NCBI GenBank assembly: GCA_037013685.1
Contig: CM072887.1
Coordinates: 41,839,154-41,903,153, forward strand
Length of the DNA: 64,000 nt
Source of the DNA: Acridotheres tristis
Lineage: Eukaryota; Chordata; Aves; Passeriformes; Sturnidae
Direction of reading: 5' to 3'
Shown here: in pieces, positions 39,580 through 51,500 of the stretch
Layout: the number at the start of each line of letters is the position of its first letter
Numbering within the stretch: position 1 is the first letter of the stretch
Notes under the pieces: generated by a model
Seen by the model: the letters and a program-made list of their open reading frames with translations, nothing else
The model's database searches: none
Told to the model about the DNA's origin: nothing
Made by a program: the position numbers and the translations under genes

Positions 39580-40462
39580 AAGGAGAGACAGCTTGCTGCT
39601 GTTCAGGGCTCCAGTGGAAATCGTTCTTCTTGTGGGTGACCAGGTAGAGAGGGCTCACAATCTGGTTGTACTTAGGAATGTGCATTCTCTAAAAGCCTAT
39701 GGCACCTAGGAAGGCTTGTGTTTCCTTTTTGCTTGTTGGTGGAGACATTGCAGTGATCTTATTGATGATCTCAGTGGGGATCTGGCACCGTCCATCTTGC
39801 CACTTTACTCCCAGAAACTTGATCTCTTGGGCAGGCCCTTTGACTTTGCTTTTCTTGATGGTGAAGCCAGCCAGCAGAATCTGGATTATCTTCTCTCCTT
39901 TCTCAAATACTTCCATTGCCATTTTCCCCCACACAGTGATGTCATCAATGTACTGCAGATGTTCTGGAGCTCCACCCTTCTCCAGTGTAGCCTGGATCAA
40001 TCCATGACAGATGGTGGGGCTGTGTTTCCACCCCTGGGGCAGTCGGTTCCACGTGTATTGCACGCCCCTCCAGGTGAAAGCAAACTGAGGCCTGCACTCT
40101 GCTGCCAGAGGAATGGAGAAGAATGCATTGGCAATGTCAATGGTGGCGTACCACTTGTCTGCCTTGGACTCCAGCTCGTACTGCAGTTCCAGCATGTCCG
40201 GCACAGCAGCGCTCAGTGGTGGAGTCACCTCATTCAATGCACGATAGTCCACAGTCAATCTCCATTCTCCTTCAGATTTACGCACAGGCCAGATGGGGCT
40301 GTTGAAGGGTGAGTGGGCCTTACTGACCACCCCTTGGCTCTCCAGCTCACGGATCATCTTGTGTATGGGGATCACGGCATCTCGATTCGTCCAGTACTGC
40401 CGGCGGTGCACTGTCGAGGTGGCAATTGGCACCTGTTGCTCCTCCACCTTCAGGAGTCCCAC
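39580..40462 (-). pseudogene. ERV-L-like pol reverse transcriptase remnant
   Basis: An open frame of 257 codons (40462 down to the stop at 39689-39691) covers the RT fingers and palm. Numbering from the first codon after the frame break (a GTG, not a true start), the residues expected for polymerase metal binding are present: Asp at 109 in 'ATIDIANAFF' and YIDD at 171-174. LPQG is at 141-144 and 'KFLGVKW' at 215-221. A TAG at 39689-39691 interrupts the frame, and retroviral-like sequence continues in the same frame to about 39580 ('HIPKYNQIVSPLYLVTHKK'). RNase H and integrase are absent, so the element is truncated. Confidence 0.88.
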
Positions 40463-40943
40463 TCAGATGGGTTTTCTGATAGCCCAGGCAGGGTATTCAA
40501 CTGCTTAATGCCCTCTGCCGCCACAGCAGCTATTCCAAAAGCCCACCTGAGTCCCTTTGGGTCTTTAAAATACCTACTTTGGGTATGCATGGGAATGCAT
40601 GGGAACTCTGGGCCAGTCACAATATGGTGTTTCTTCCACTCATTTCTAGTCAGGCTCACCTCAGCTTCCACCAAAGTAAAATCCTGTGATCTTGCTGTCA
40701 CATCAGCAATAGAAGAAGGTTCTGGCCCCACATGTCTTGATGGGATTAATGTGCACTGCACACCAGTGTTGACCAAGGCCTCATATTTTTGTAGTTCTGA
40801 TGTGCAAGGCCACAGTGTGTAGGCACTGGACTTCCTTTGGAATAACATGGGGGAATTAAAAACAGAGCAGGGAAAGGAAAGAGTCAGTCTTCCAACTTGG
40901 AGGATAGAGCCATTGCTGGCAGTCTGAATTATTTTGGAGCAAT
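40450..40943 (-). pseudogene. ERV-L-like retroviral protease remnant
   Basis: This frame, upstream of and overlapping the RT frame by a few bases, contains a retropepsin-like flap and active-site region. The position expected to read Asp-Thr-Gly reads 'LVNTG' (Asn codon at 40768-40770), so the catalytic Asp is lost. 'CTLIPS' follows, as in retroviral proteases. The frame ends at a TGA at 40450-40452 while the RT continues in another frame, which marks an indel at the junction. The upstream part (beyond about 40850) is open but not recognisable. Confidence 0.75.
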
Positions 40944-43900
40944 CTTAAAGGCAGTTTCTTGTCCTTCTAAGCAGTGTTATAAAGGAAAAAGTCGCAGCAG
41001 AGGGATAAGTGATGCTTGCTTGAGTACCCACATGTATGGTGTAATGAGGAATCTGGTTTTCACTGCTGAACATCTGGTTCCCCCTGCTTGCTTGAACAGC
41101 ATCCAATGGGATGTAGCAGCCTATAAAGCCCAGGCCACGTATGTGCTGATTCCTCTGGGTATGTGCACAATGAGATTTACTTCTCTTTAGGGAAAAATGA
41201 CCAGCTGTCTCAATCAATGTGTGATACTGAATTAGTTTGTATATAATGAAGAGAAACAGTTAGCAACAATAGCCAGGGATGGACCCTTTCAGTCAGTGAA
41301 GTAAAATGGGTGTCATTCTTAGGAGAATAATTACAGCTGCTGTGGGCATACTCTAGTTTTTGTGCACTCCAGACAGATGTAGCAGAAAATTGGGATCTAT
41401 TGATATGTCAGAAAATCTGTGGAAAATATTAGTTAGGATGTGCTGAACTGCTCCTGCAGATAGCTGTTTGATTGTCCCTTTATTCTCAGACTGATGCTTC
41501 TGTTCCTGATAGCAGCTGAAGCAACAACAGCTTCAACTTCCCAGCAGCATCAGCTGGCAGAAGAGTGGTGGGAAATCCAGCACCATATGAATGGTTTGGT
41601 TGGTTGAAACAGCCAGCTGGTTTGGCTGTCTGAATGGTGATTTATAGCACCAGAAGATTTCTTAATACATGGCAATGAAGATTGAGCTTGTTGTGATGAT
41701 TAAAGATGCCAGCAGCATCTTCAGTTGTCTGTGAACTGATTGTTTCTGTTGGAGTGATTTTATGTAAAAGCCATACTGAGATTCTGCCTCTGTCCTTGTA
41801 TTGCTGGCATTAAAAAAAACCATTTTATTAGTAATTCTTATAAAAAATTGTGAAGTGTCATCCAATGCCCTGATTTTTCTTCAAGTTTCCTAAACTGGAA
41901 CTAGTGTCTGGCAGCAGTCAGCAAATAAGAGTAGACTCAGTTTAGAGCTTTTATGTATGCAAGAGCTGGGCAGGATGAAGAGTTTTGAAAGTACACTTTC
42001 TATAGGTGTAAGTGTTTGAGAGTCAACAAAGGCAAGTACAGTCACTGGGCAACCCATGAGTCAGTGAGAAACGCTATTGGTAAGCTGAGGTTATAGAAAT
42101 ATTGGCAAAGTGCATTTCCAGTTCTGACTTGAAAAATTCTGAGTGGGGAAGCACATGTACTGAAGCAATCCTTGATGTAAAGCAGCAGTGAAGAAATAGT
42201 GCTCTGCCAATGATAGCTTGAAGAAGAGCAAACTGCTGGAGATAAAACACCTCTCTGATTTCTCAGAGGTAGGTGCATAATTTCAGGTTCTCATTCATAT
42301 TCCTCTGAGAACTTTGTAGATTGAAATGTGCAGAAGGTGTGATGCTGCCGTGCCTTAAAGTACATCTCTTGATAGTTGTTGTCTCAGATCAGATTACTTT
42401 TTTAGGTTGGAAGTTTTCCAACGTGAGACTTTTCATTTTACTTCTAATTCATGTGACTAGTCCTTGCAGCTGCCAGAAATTTCAGTTTCGTTATGAGTTA
42501 AACACAACTTTTCTTTCCTTGTATTTAATGTCCAAGTCCTTTACTCAAAAGTACTCTCAGGTTTAGATAAAGAAATTGGATTTTCACCACATCATCTAAT
42601 CAGAAATTTTGTATTTTTATAATTTTTTAACTAGCTCTCTCATCATATGCAAGTTTTCTGTGAGCTGCATTATCGAAGAAAAAAATCAGTTTATTTTGAA
42701 AACCCTGACTTAGGTTTAAAGGGTGATTTTACTTTGCATTACAAAGATATGCTACTGTTAAAATAGAATTGTTTTAAGTCTCATGGATCATTGCACAAAG
42801 GTGCAAAGAAACTTAGATGCTTGGCTGAAAAATTGCTTTCTTGGTATGGTGATATTCAGATGTGTAGCCCAGACAGGCTTATGAAACAAAGAAAATCTTG
42901 TTATCTCATATTTTTCTTGATCAGATAGAATCAAACTTTGTGGTAGAGAGTTTCACAAGAAAACCAAAAGTGGTGTTTTACCTTTGTATATTTAATGCAT
43001 TCTAGCCCTGAATGTCCTTAATTGAGCAGAAGTGTAGGGGTACACAGTACAGCAATACCCTGTAGATCTTGTCCTGATAAAAATCTGCCCATGTTATCTG
43101 TAAATAATGATCTGTTGGTTTTTCTCAAGAAAACTTTGGTGAGAACTATGTTTTGTTATTGCTTTTTTCTTTAGTCCTAGTTACATGTCTAGCTTAAAGA
43201 TGCCTCTTGTTAGATATAGTTTTGCTCAAAGCTCTTTTTTTATGATTTGTTTTCAAAACTTTGAGATACAGCTGTTGAGGGAACTATAAAAATACAAGGA
43301 AGTTATTGATTGATTTGATTTTATATTGTGGATTTCTTTCCTAAAGGCACAGTCAAGTCCATACACTGAAGATTTTTGGTGGATTTTTGCCTTGATCTGT
43401 AGCAGACATTTATACCAAATGTTCCCCAAGAAGCACTTCTGAGTTTTGTTTTTTTTTTTGCAAGGGACTGGACAAAAGCTTTTTTTGAAGGTCAGCTTCT
43501 GTTTGTTGCTAAAGGCAAGATTTCAGATGTAGGGCTTCGTTTGTGTATTTTCATCTTCTAAGAGAGTGTAACTTCTTGTGACTTCAGAATCGGAGGAAGA
43601 ATCATGTTAGAAGACATAAAGCTGTAAAAGCCATGCTCTCTGCAGGCTGTGATCATGAGAATGAGGTTATTCTTTGCAGGCAGTCTCATTACTCTGGGCC
43701 AAATTCACACTGTAAACTGTTTAAATTTGCTGACTTTTATCTAGGAAGGAATACATATTCATATGAATTGATGGTTCAGCCCATCATGCTTTCTGCATAC
43801 AATCTGAGTGGGCTTCTAGGCTGTTGTTCTTGAATTAGAAATTGAAATATGGGTAATTTTAAATTGTTCTGACTTGAGCTTAGTTTAAAGAAATTAAAGT

Positions 43901-44560
43901 GCTTTCTGCTTAAGCACTGTATTGTGGTGTGGAGATTGGGAGTGTAATGACAAGATCTATAATAATTTTTTAGATGACAGTAATGTAAAGGAGAATACTT
44001 GCTGCTGAAGGACTTTTTACTTGTCTTTCAGTGTCTTCAGGTGGGGATCAGAGATGGCAGCTTAGTTTCTCTATGAAAAAGAAAAATTTTTAGTACAGGA
44101 TTTATTTGTTTTATACTGGTACCCTGTGTGTGTATGTTCTGTTGTGTGGATACAGAAGCTAAATTCTGGCTACACTTTTTGTTGCTGTATAAAAATTTTG
44201 TTATTAATACAGGAACTGTTTCTGTTTAAGCAGTGTGTATATTTATATATATATTGGATGTGGAGAAGAGCATGAATTGCCTTTTGGCCATTTGCATTCT
44301 TTGAATTTTTTCTTAGGAAGCAAAACATAAATACATAATAGCTTGGTATGCAAAGGGAAGTATACTAGCATAGTGGAAGGAAAGACATTCAGAAACATGC
44401 CTTCCTTTAGGAGAAAGCCATTCTTCCCAGTATTGTGCTAGTTAGCCTTCCTTTGAACAAAACCACTTCTACGGTATCTGTAATTCCTGAATGCAAGTTA
44501 AAGCTTCTCAGAAGATTCTTTACAAGGCATTTTAAACATTATCTGTTATATTGTGACAAA

Positions 44561-44622
44561 TATATACATATATATATATGTGCATATATATTTTTTAATA
44601 TATATATATATATGTATATATT
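44561..44622 (+). repeat. AT-rich palindromic microsatellite
   Basis: This is an alternating TA tract with rare G/C. The left arm (44561-44579) and right arm (44600-44620) are near-perfect inverted repeats around a short spacer containing GTGC and a T run, so the tract could form a hairpin or cruciform. It is probably length-variable. Confidence 0.85.
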
Positions 44623-47600
44623 AATGTCCTCTGTGGTTATGTGGGAAGCTGTGAAAGAGTGAGGGATATGGGAACCAAACCACTCAATTCTTATTCTTCC
44701 CTCTGTCCTCTGTTGCATTGAATTGTCTTCCTGTATTTTGCCTGCACACCATTCCCAACATGAATATCATCTCAGCAGGTTCCAACTGTGTTATTACAAT
44801 TAAATGTACTTAGTAGCTATTCTTTAATATCAGTAAAATGAGGTACTTAAAGGGTATCGCCTGAAGTGTCTGGATCTTAACATTTTTCCTGTAGTCAGTG
44901 GTTACATGCCAGATCAGCTTCAATTCCTGAACATGCAGCATTCCCACACCCTCCTGCAGGTCTCCAGCCAAAGTCCATGTTTTGCCAAAGTATTGCTTCA
45001 TGTGTCATCCAGAAATTACATAATTCCTCAGCTCCTGCTTTCCTGTTCTAGTCTAGCCTATACAGTGATACTCTGGGATGTAGCACATGTACATTCCTGT
45101 TCTTCTTTCCTCCTAATGGATCCCCATATCTGTAAGTCATGGCATGTCACTAAAATGAAAGGCCTGTGTGGCCACCTGCATGAATGAAGATACTGCACAT
45201 GAGGTATAGATTATTGTGGGTTGTACAAGTGTTAAAAACCTTTCTTTTCCTTCATATTTAGTCAGTTAAATTTGTGTTAATTGAAATTGTCTTACTCTAG
45301 TCCTTTCATCAGCTGAGTCAAAAACTTTTTCTCTGTAATGGAGTTAGTTTATATTGAATTTGAGAAGTAAGTTCTAAATGGTCCTCATAATGGATTGCTT
45401 GTGAGGAGAAGCTGTCAAATTCTTGATTAGCTGTTCTGTCAGAGAAGAATAGCAACGAGTCAAAACTATGGACGCCTTCCCAGGCAAGAATTTAGTGTTA
45501 TTCCAAGGAGCTCCTTCTGAATCCATTTACCCTTGTAGTAATACCTAAAGCAGCTTTTAAGCAGACAGAATACCCCTCTTAAAATGAAATATGATGCTCC
45601 AGGGTGGTTGTAAAAGAAAATACTTTTTCTGGTTCAAGACACATGTAACAGATCATGGCGGTTAAAGCTCTTTGATGGTAGAGTGAAGCAGTATTGACTG
45701 CCTGGTTACTCTTGTGGGTCGTTACCTTGTCAGTTAATTGGAAAGCTTGCGAGGGGCTTCTCTGTGACAGTGTTTTGTGGTAGAAGAAAACAGCGTGGAA
45801 ATAAATGTAGTTTAAAGCAGTTTGTAGTTGGTAACGATGCCTGGTTTGTACATGGTTTTGATTGTGTGCATTGTATGATGGGCTAATCTCTGCAGGGGTA
45901 GGGGATTCCTCTGGTATCACTCTGAAGACTAACAGGGATTTGAAACAGAATACTACTGTGAAATTTGTACCATAAATGAAGCAAATACACTTGTAAGAGT
46001 CTGTGTGAATGCTGTATCTGTAACAAAAAGATCATTAGATTTGAGTCTCTGGTTAAGCCAGCTGTCTCTAGCTTGGATCAATTTAATTACTAACTAATGG
46101 TATCCTTTATTGATATAGGTCAGATTAATATAAAATTTCATTAAAACTATAGTTCCACAAAATTATCTTCAATGACAACAGAACTACAGTTTTAAGTGGC
46201 AGCATTTGGTTCTTTATGTATTTTTAAGTGACTTGTTAGAGACTCCTAAAAAAGAAATCTGGGTATAGAGAGACTGTTTTTTTTTCCCATTCAGCACCTG
46301 GTCCTGAAAGTCTACATGGGCTTGTGCATCCTTGTTAGCAATGAAGATTTGACAACTTGGTCCTAGTTTGCAGTGCTGTTTTGAATGCATTGTCTCATAA
46401 AAGGTTAAAAAATTATCTCTCTTCCTGTTAGCTGTGTGAGTTCTGCAGAGCAGTGAAATGTATGAACCTGTTGGGGGGTGGGCTTTGTGCGAGGCAAGTA
46501 AACAGATTAGATGAAGAGCTCACGGAAGATATTTGTTAGAGTTGCCATCTATATACTGTTCTTCTGGCTATAACTGCACTTTACATTTTATTATGGCCTG
46601 GGTCTTTAGAGTTGAATTTTATAAGGCACTTTCAGTACAATTGGGTCAGTCACCCAGTATTCATTCAATTACACACTGCAGCCTTGCTGCTGCCCCTTGA
46701 CATCTGTACACAAAGCCTGTCTTTTTTTTTTACATAACCTGACCAGCTCAGATGCCAATTGTGGGAGATGCTGAAAGTCATTGAGAGCTCCAAAGCACAA
46801 GAAAAGAAATGGCTAAATAGTTCATTGCCTCTGGCATGCCCAGAGGCAAGCAGGGAGCTGATAATGGCATCATTACACCAGCAATACTTTGTGTTTTGCA
46901 CATGTATTGCTGTAGAAAAGGGAGAAATTTGAGACTCTGTGAGAAATGTCATTAAACACTTTTACATAGGTAAGCAGCTGCAATTCTGTTTGTTTCATTG
47001 CCCAGGAACTGGGGTGGTAATGAGGTGACAGGCCTTGCTGGGCTGTAGATAGGAAAGCTGTGTGCTCCTTGTAGCAGGGTATTGTGGACAGCAATGCAAA
47101 TAGGTGCCTCATTAATGTGATTAAATGGTATTCTGAATTCTGCCTCTGAGGCTATTTCACTCCCATGTGCAGTTGGGCAAGATGGTCCAACCAGCCTTTC
47201 TGTCGGTGATCAATAGCTGAGTGCAACTCCAGCTTCACATGCTTTTTGGGATTCATGCTCATGAAAATGCTGACTCTTGAAATAGGGCTCAGTATGTGCT
47301 GTGCTTGGAAAATAAGGGCAGGTTCTCAAAAGAAAACCGAAATCCATAGAAAAGAAAAATGCACAGGTGGCAGGAGCTGCGTGCGTGTCAAAGCAGTTGC
47401 TCAGTCATAGTGTGCTTTCTGAGTAACAGAGGCTTTTGTTTCTTCCACCCCTAAAATGAATATGATGCTGCCTTGTCATACAAGAGTATCACTGAAATAA
47501 ATCCAGTGATGTCTGTGATATGTTTGGATATTTCAGTGCTGAGCACTAGAGAAAAGTTTAGAAATTTCTTATTTGGGAAAAGTAGTAACATAGGTCATGA

Positions 47601-48451
47601 AAGAAGTAGAGTTTTTATAACACAAGTGTGAGGAAAAATTGAGATGCAGCTAATGGGGAGCGCTGACTGTCACGTACACAGAACTGAGGTGTTTGACGGA
47701 AAAGAAAATAGCGTGTGACAAAGTAATTGAACACTATATAACACTCCTAAGTCAGAGAGAAGGGAATATTAAAGTTGCAAAAATAACCTCTCTCCTAACT
47801 CTCGATGTTTGATTGGACTTGGATTTTTGAACTTTATGTTAAAAATGCAAATGGTGGATTTATTTACGAGAACCAAATGCACAGGTTTACTTTAGGTTTG
47901 GTAATATAAAAGTAGGAAACCTGCTATGTGGAAAAAAACCTTGCATTTTGGTCATATAAGTATGGGTGATGCCTCAATTTGAGCCCACTCTTCCATCAAT
48001 TTGAAATGTTTTTTTGGATCTAAAGAGACTGAGTACTGGTATTTCACATAAAATTATTGTGAGAACAGGTGACTATAGTTGAATTTTGTCTGGTAGAGTT
48101 GAAAACTGAGAGGATAGTAAACTGCCAGTTCTTTGTGTGAGAAATGCTTTTGTGTTAAGTTTTTTGGATGATAGTCTAGCAAAGCACCATTGCTGGGAAC
48201 TTCTAAGTTTGCTTTAGGCATTATGATTACACAAATAATTATAATTGTGTTTCAAATGGTAAGTGAAATCTATGTACTCGTTAATAAAGAACTGTAAAGG
48301 TTAAGGCTTATTAAAGATGTTGGTTAGTCACTAGCAACTCTGAAACTAAGCATAGTTTTTGTCTTGATATTGACTCCTTTGAGTTTGCATGAGTCAGCTT
48401 AACACTTTATTTCCATATGAAAATGTGTATTTTTTAGCAGGCAGAGGTTAA

Positions 48452-48482
48452 TTTATTTAATTTATTATTTTATTTTATTTTA
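48452..48482 (+). repeat. TTTA-rich low-complexity tract before an acceptor
   Basis: The tract consists of TTTA/TTTTA units directly upstream of the DISC1 exon 7 acceptor. It takes the place of a typical C/T-rich polypyrimidine tract; only 'ttccttc' lies just before the TAG. Confidence 0.75.
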
Positions 48483-48493
48483 ATTCCTTCTAG

Positions 48494-48548
48494 CCTTCAG
48501 GAAAAAGAACAGTTGTTCAGCACATCCATTAAAGAAACTACTGCCAAG
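48494..48548 (+). CDS. DISC1: DISC1 exon (human exon 7 equivalent)
   Basis: A very small exon (55 nt) that completes the Ser codon begun in the previous exon and adds 18 codons, ending in phase 0 at GTAAGT. The product ('LQEKEQLFSTSIKETTAK') aligns with human residues 546-563 without gaps. It forms the start of the helical region often called the I region in structural work on DISC1. Its size would make it easy to miss, but phase, splice sites and similarity agree. Skipping it would shift the frame, because 55 is not a multiple of three. Confidence 0.93.
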
Positions 48549-51500
48549 GTAAGTACATGTTTTCAGTTCTTCAAAATATTTACAGACACGGATCATAGCA
48601 TGCATCTAAATATATTAACTTTGTTTTAGGAAGTTGGTTTTGTGGTATTCCTCTAAGGAGATTTTGCACATAAATATTTCTAAGCACACACTGAAAAGCC
48701 CTCCCCAACTTTTTGTTTGAACAAGCCACAGGGATTATAATACTTCAGGAAGCAGATGGAGTAATCTCTTCTTTCTCAGCTCTTTTACTAGTGATCAGTC
48801 CCCTTGTTCAGGCCTCTATTCAGGAACAGACTCCTCAACTTCATGAAATCATGGTCATAGCTGAATGTTTTAGCTCTTAATACAGAATCTCTTACTTTCC
48901 TCTCTAACTGGTCTTGTTGGTGTGAGGGGAAGAGCATAAATGAAGTACCTTTTCCCCCCACCATTTCACTAATAATCTAGGTAACAATCTAATTTTCATA
49001 CCCTTTAAAAATAAAAAGAAAATGATATCGCATATTTAGCATAATTCGTTTCTAACTAGAAATGTTGATATTTTTCCTTTATCTTTCTTATTTCATGGGC
49101 TCCTTTCAAGAAGTAGAACACTGAAGTTTTATTTCAGAATGGCCCAATTGCTCCATGGATGCTCTAGGAAAAAAAAAAGATCCATTTACTCTAGCCAATT
49201 CATGTAGATCTATATGAAACAGGAAGTGAAAAAATATTTCTGGGTTTTGATTAATACTGAATTTATACTCTGAAATAAACTTATTTTTCATGTTTTCTCT
49301 AATAGCACTCACCTAAATCAGTAAAAAATTTATCCTTCATAATCTGTTCTTCGAAATCCTTTTAAGCAGCACTTTCACGGTGCACTGTTAAAAACATGGT
49401 TTGAAGAATGCAGCACATTACTCTTTCCTTCTCTTCCACTTTATTTTGAGCTCATTTTCTCTATTTCTTGTTTATATCTGCATCTTGGGAAAATTAATAT
49501 ACACTATGACAATGATTCCCCCTGTATTTTTTAAAATAACTATGAATAAAATATCAAGGAAATTATTGTAACTGACCTACAGCTCATCTACTAACATGAA
49601 TGAGACATTCAATAGCTCAAAGTGATGTTTCAAGTGTTGTTTCAAACTATTTGCAAGCTAAAACTTAAGGTGTGGGATTTCTTTCCCCCAGAAAATGTCT
49701 CATGAGTATCTAGAGACTTTTTCAATAACAGCTGAAGCATTGTGTAAAAGTAGAGAAGTCTGTGAGGTAGAATTTGACAGCTTGATGTTTTCTTTCAGTT
49801 TTCAATAGATAAAATACTATTTTAATTTTATTCCATTCCAATGTGATGGCTTTTATTTGTTATAGAAGATAAATAGGAAGCATGTAATGAGACTCCTCCA
49901 AATAATTTCCTATTTAGTTTATTCATATCATCTCATCCTATTATTTTCAACTCAAAATAAATAAAGCTGGTCGTTTAAACCTTTTTATTGTATGGGGAAA
50001 ACATTCCTTTGTCAAAGGTCTTTCCTTTTCCCCCGTGCCACTGGCATTTCTATGGCCTATTCTGCTTCATCTCTCTTGTTTTCAGCTGTGGCTGCAAAAG
50101 CTAACTTCTCCCTGCTAATGAAGAGAGTGCTGTCCCTTATTCACTACCTTCCTTCAGAAATTAATATCTGCTTTCAGTAATGGCAAGATTGTTCTGTGTA
50201 GGAGACCAGATAGACTGTTCCTTCCTTTAGGCAGTGTTAGCAGAATTTCTTTATCTTTTCCATGGTGCTTTTTTAAAGAAACATGAAGGTTACTCAAAAC
50301 TTCTTTTCTCTTGAGGTGATTGGAGAGTGAATTCCAGTGCTTTACTTGCTGTCCTTGTCCCTGTTTTTGCCACTTTTAGATTAACATCATATGCTGGGAA
50401 GATGGAAGAGGATGACAATGAGCAAACTTGCCTTTGATATTTTGCTGTTTTTCATCTTGATTCCGCATATCTTTGCTAACCAGCTTCCTACTGGTTTCAG
50501 ATAGACTGCTTTTTTGAGTAACATTTCAGTCTGAATGCAGATTTGTAAGGTATATTCCTAAACAAGAGCCTTTTTTTTAAAAAAAAGAAGTCTGCTTTAA
50601 AAAAACCTCAAAAACCACTGAAGAGGATTTTGAAATAAATACAGTAATACTTGGCTGCAAATACACTTTCCTGAAACTGAAAGTTTTTTTAGATTTTGAG
50701 CTTGCTAGTCTGTGGGTCACAGCAGAGCTGATCACTGAGAACAAGGAAAGGACATTGCTGGAGCCACAGAAGCTGGTTAGAGAAGGATTCCAGTGTTCAC
50801 TGGAGGCTCAGGACACTGGCTCTGTGAATGTTCACTGTCTTTGTTAGCTAAGAAATTACCTCTCCTTTGTGGCTGAATAAGCTACTATAATGAATAATGG
50901 TATCTATTATGAAGATACAATAATTATAAAAAATGAAAAGAATTGGAGTTTGTAGAATAGACCTGATGTAATGCAGAAGCAGTGCCATTATTTTGGGGGA
51001 TATTACTTTGTCTTTCCCACTTGCTCATTTAGTTTTGTTGAACTATGCCATATGATAGGTCTGAAGATTAATGTTGTTCATTTATCTACAGAATACATGT
51101 GACATAGATACAAGCAGAGGCCCAGCAACCTACTTATCTCGTGTTCCAGAAGAATCATCTCTGAGTTGGAGGGACTGCCTTTCTGCTTCTGGTCCCTACA
51201 TTTGGTCCATTAATAAAGAGTGCCAGCAAGCTTTGTTCTGACAGGGGGGCTTACAAAGTGGACAGTGCTCACTAGAAACTGATTAAGCATCCCAGCTTAT
51301 TTTGCATAATTGCCAAACAGCTGTCTAGTGATAATGACTTTAACTTACTACCAGCATGGGATATATTCATGCATTTTTCCTGGAGCTGAAAGATTCCCCA
51401 TCTAATTGCAATTCACTGAGCCATTCAATGCCCCTAAAGAGAGAGTACTGCTCGGAAAGAAGTCATTAAAAACTTTCAGATTTATTTTGGAGATGGGAGA

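Larger units (their letters stand above)
39580..40943 (-). mobile_element. Endogenous retrovirus fragment (ERV-L-like pro-pol), decayed
   Basis: On the minus strand a protease-like region is followed by a reverse-transcriptase region; nothing recognisable as gag, RNase H, integrase or env was found. The sequence type of the RT ('ANAFFSIP', 'LPQG', 'YIDD') is closest to class III (ERV-L) elements in my judgement. The outer limits are approximate: the left limit is where pol similarity fades, and the right limit is the first upstream in-frame stop near 40943. No LTR adjoins either side. The fragment is broken by a frame change, a stop and a protease active-site substitution, so it is a non-functional fossil. 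Confidence 0.85.
35120..48493 (+). other. DISC1: DISC1 intron 6
   Basis: This is the longest complete intron in the window (13.4 kb), from GTATGT to TTCCTTCTAG. It holds a solo LTR (36533-37096), an antisense retroviral pro-pol remnant (about 39580-40943) with a nearby poly-T tract (39454-39476), and an AT palindromic microsatellite (44561-44622). Segments 37100-39450, 41220-44560 and 44630-48450 are AT-rich with no gene or element I can name. The intron ends in a TTTA-rich stretch (48452-48482). Confidence 0.9.

Noticed and set aside
39699..40822. Long sense-strand open frames (up to 198 codons) opposite the retroviral fragment
   Set aside because: They are antisense shadows of the pro-pol coding sequence; the minus-strand frame carries the RT motifs.
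40945..41217. 90-codon minus-strand frame upstream of the protease remnant, possibly more retroviral coding sequence
   Set aside because: No gag, dUTPase or other retroviral motif could be recognised, and an in-frame stop separates it from the protease frame.
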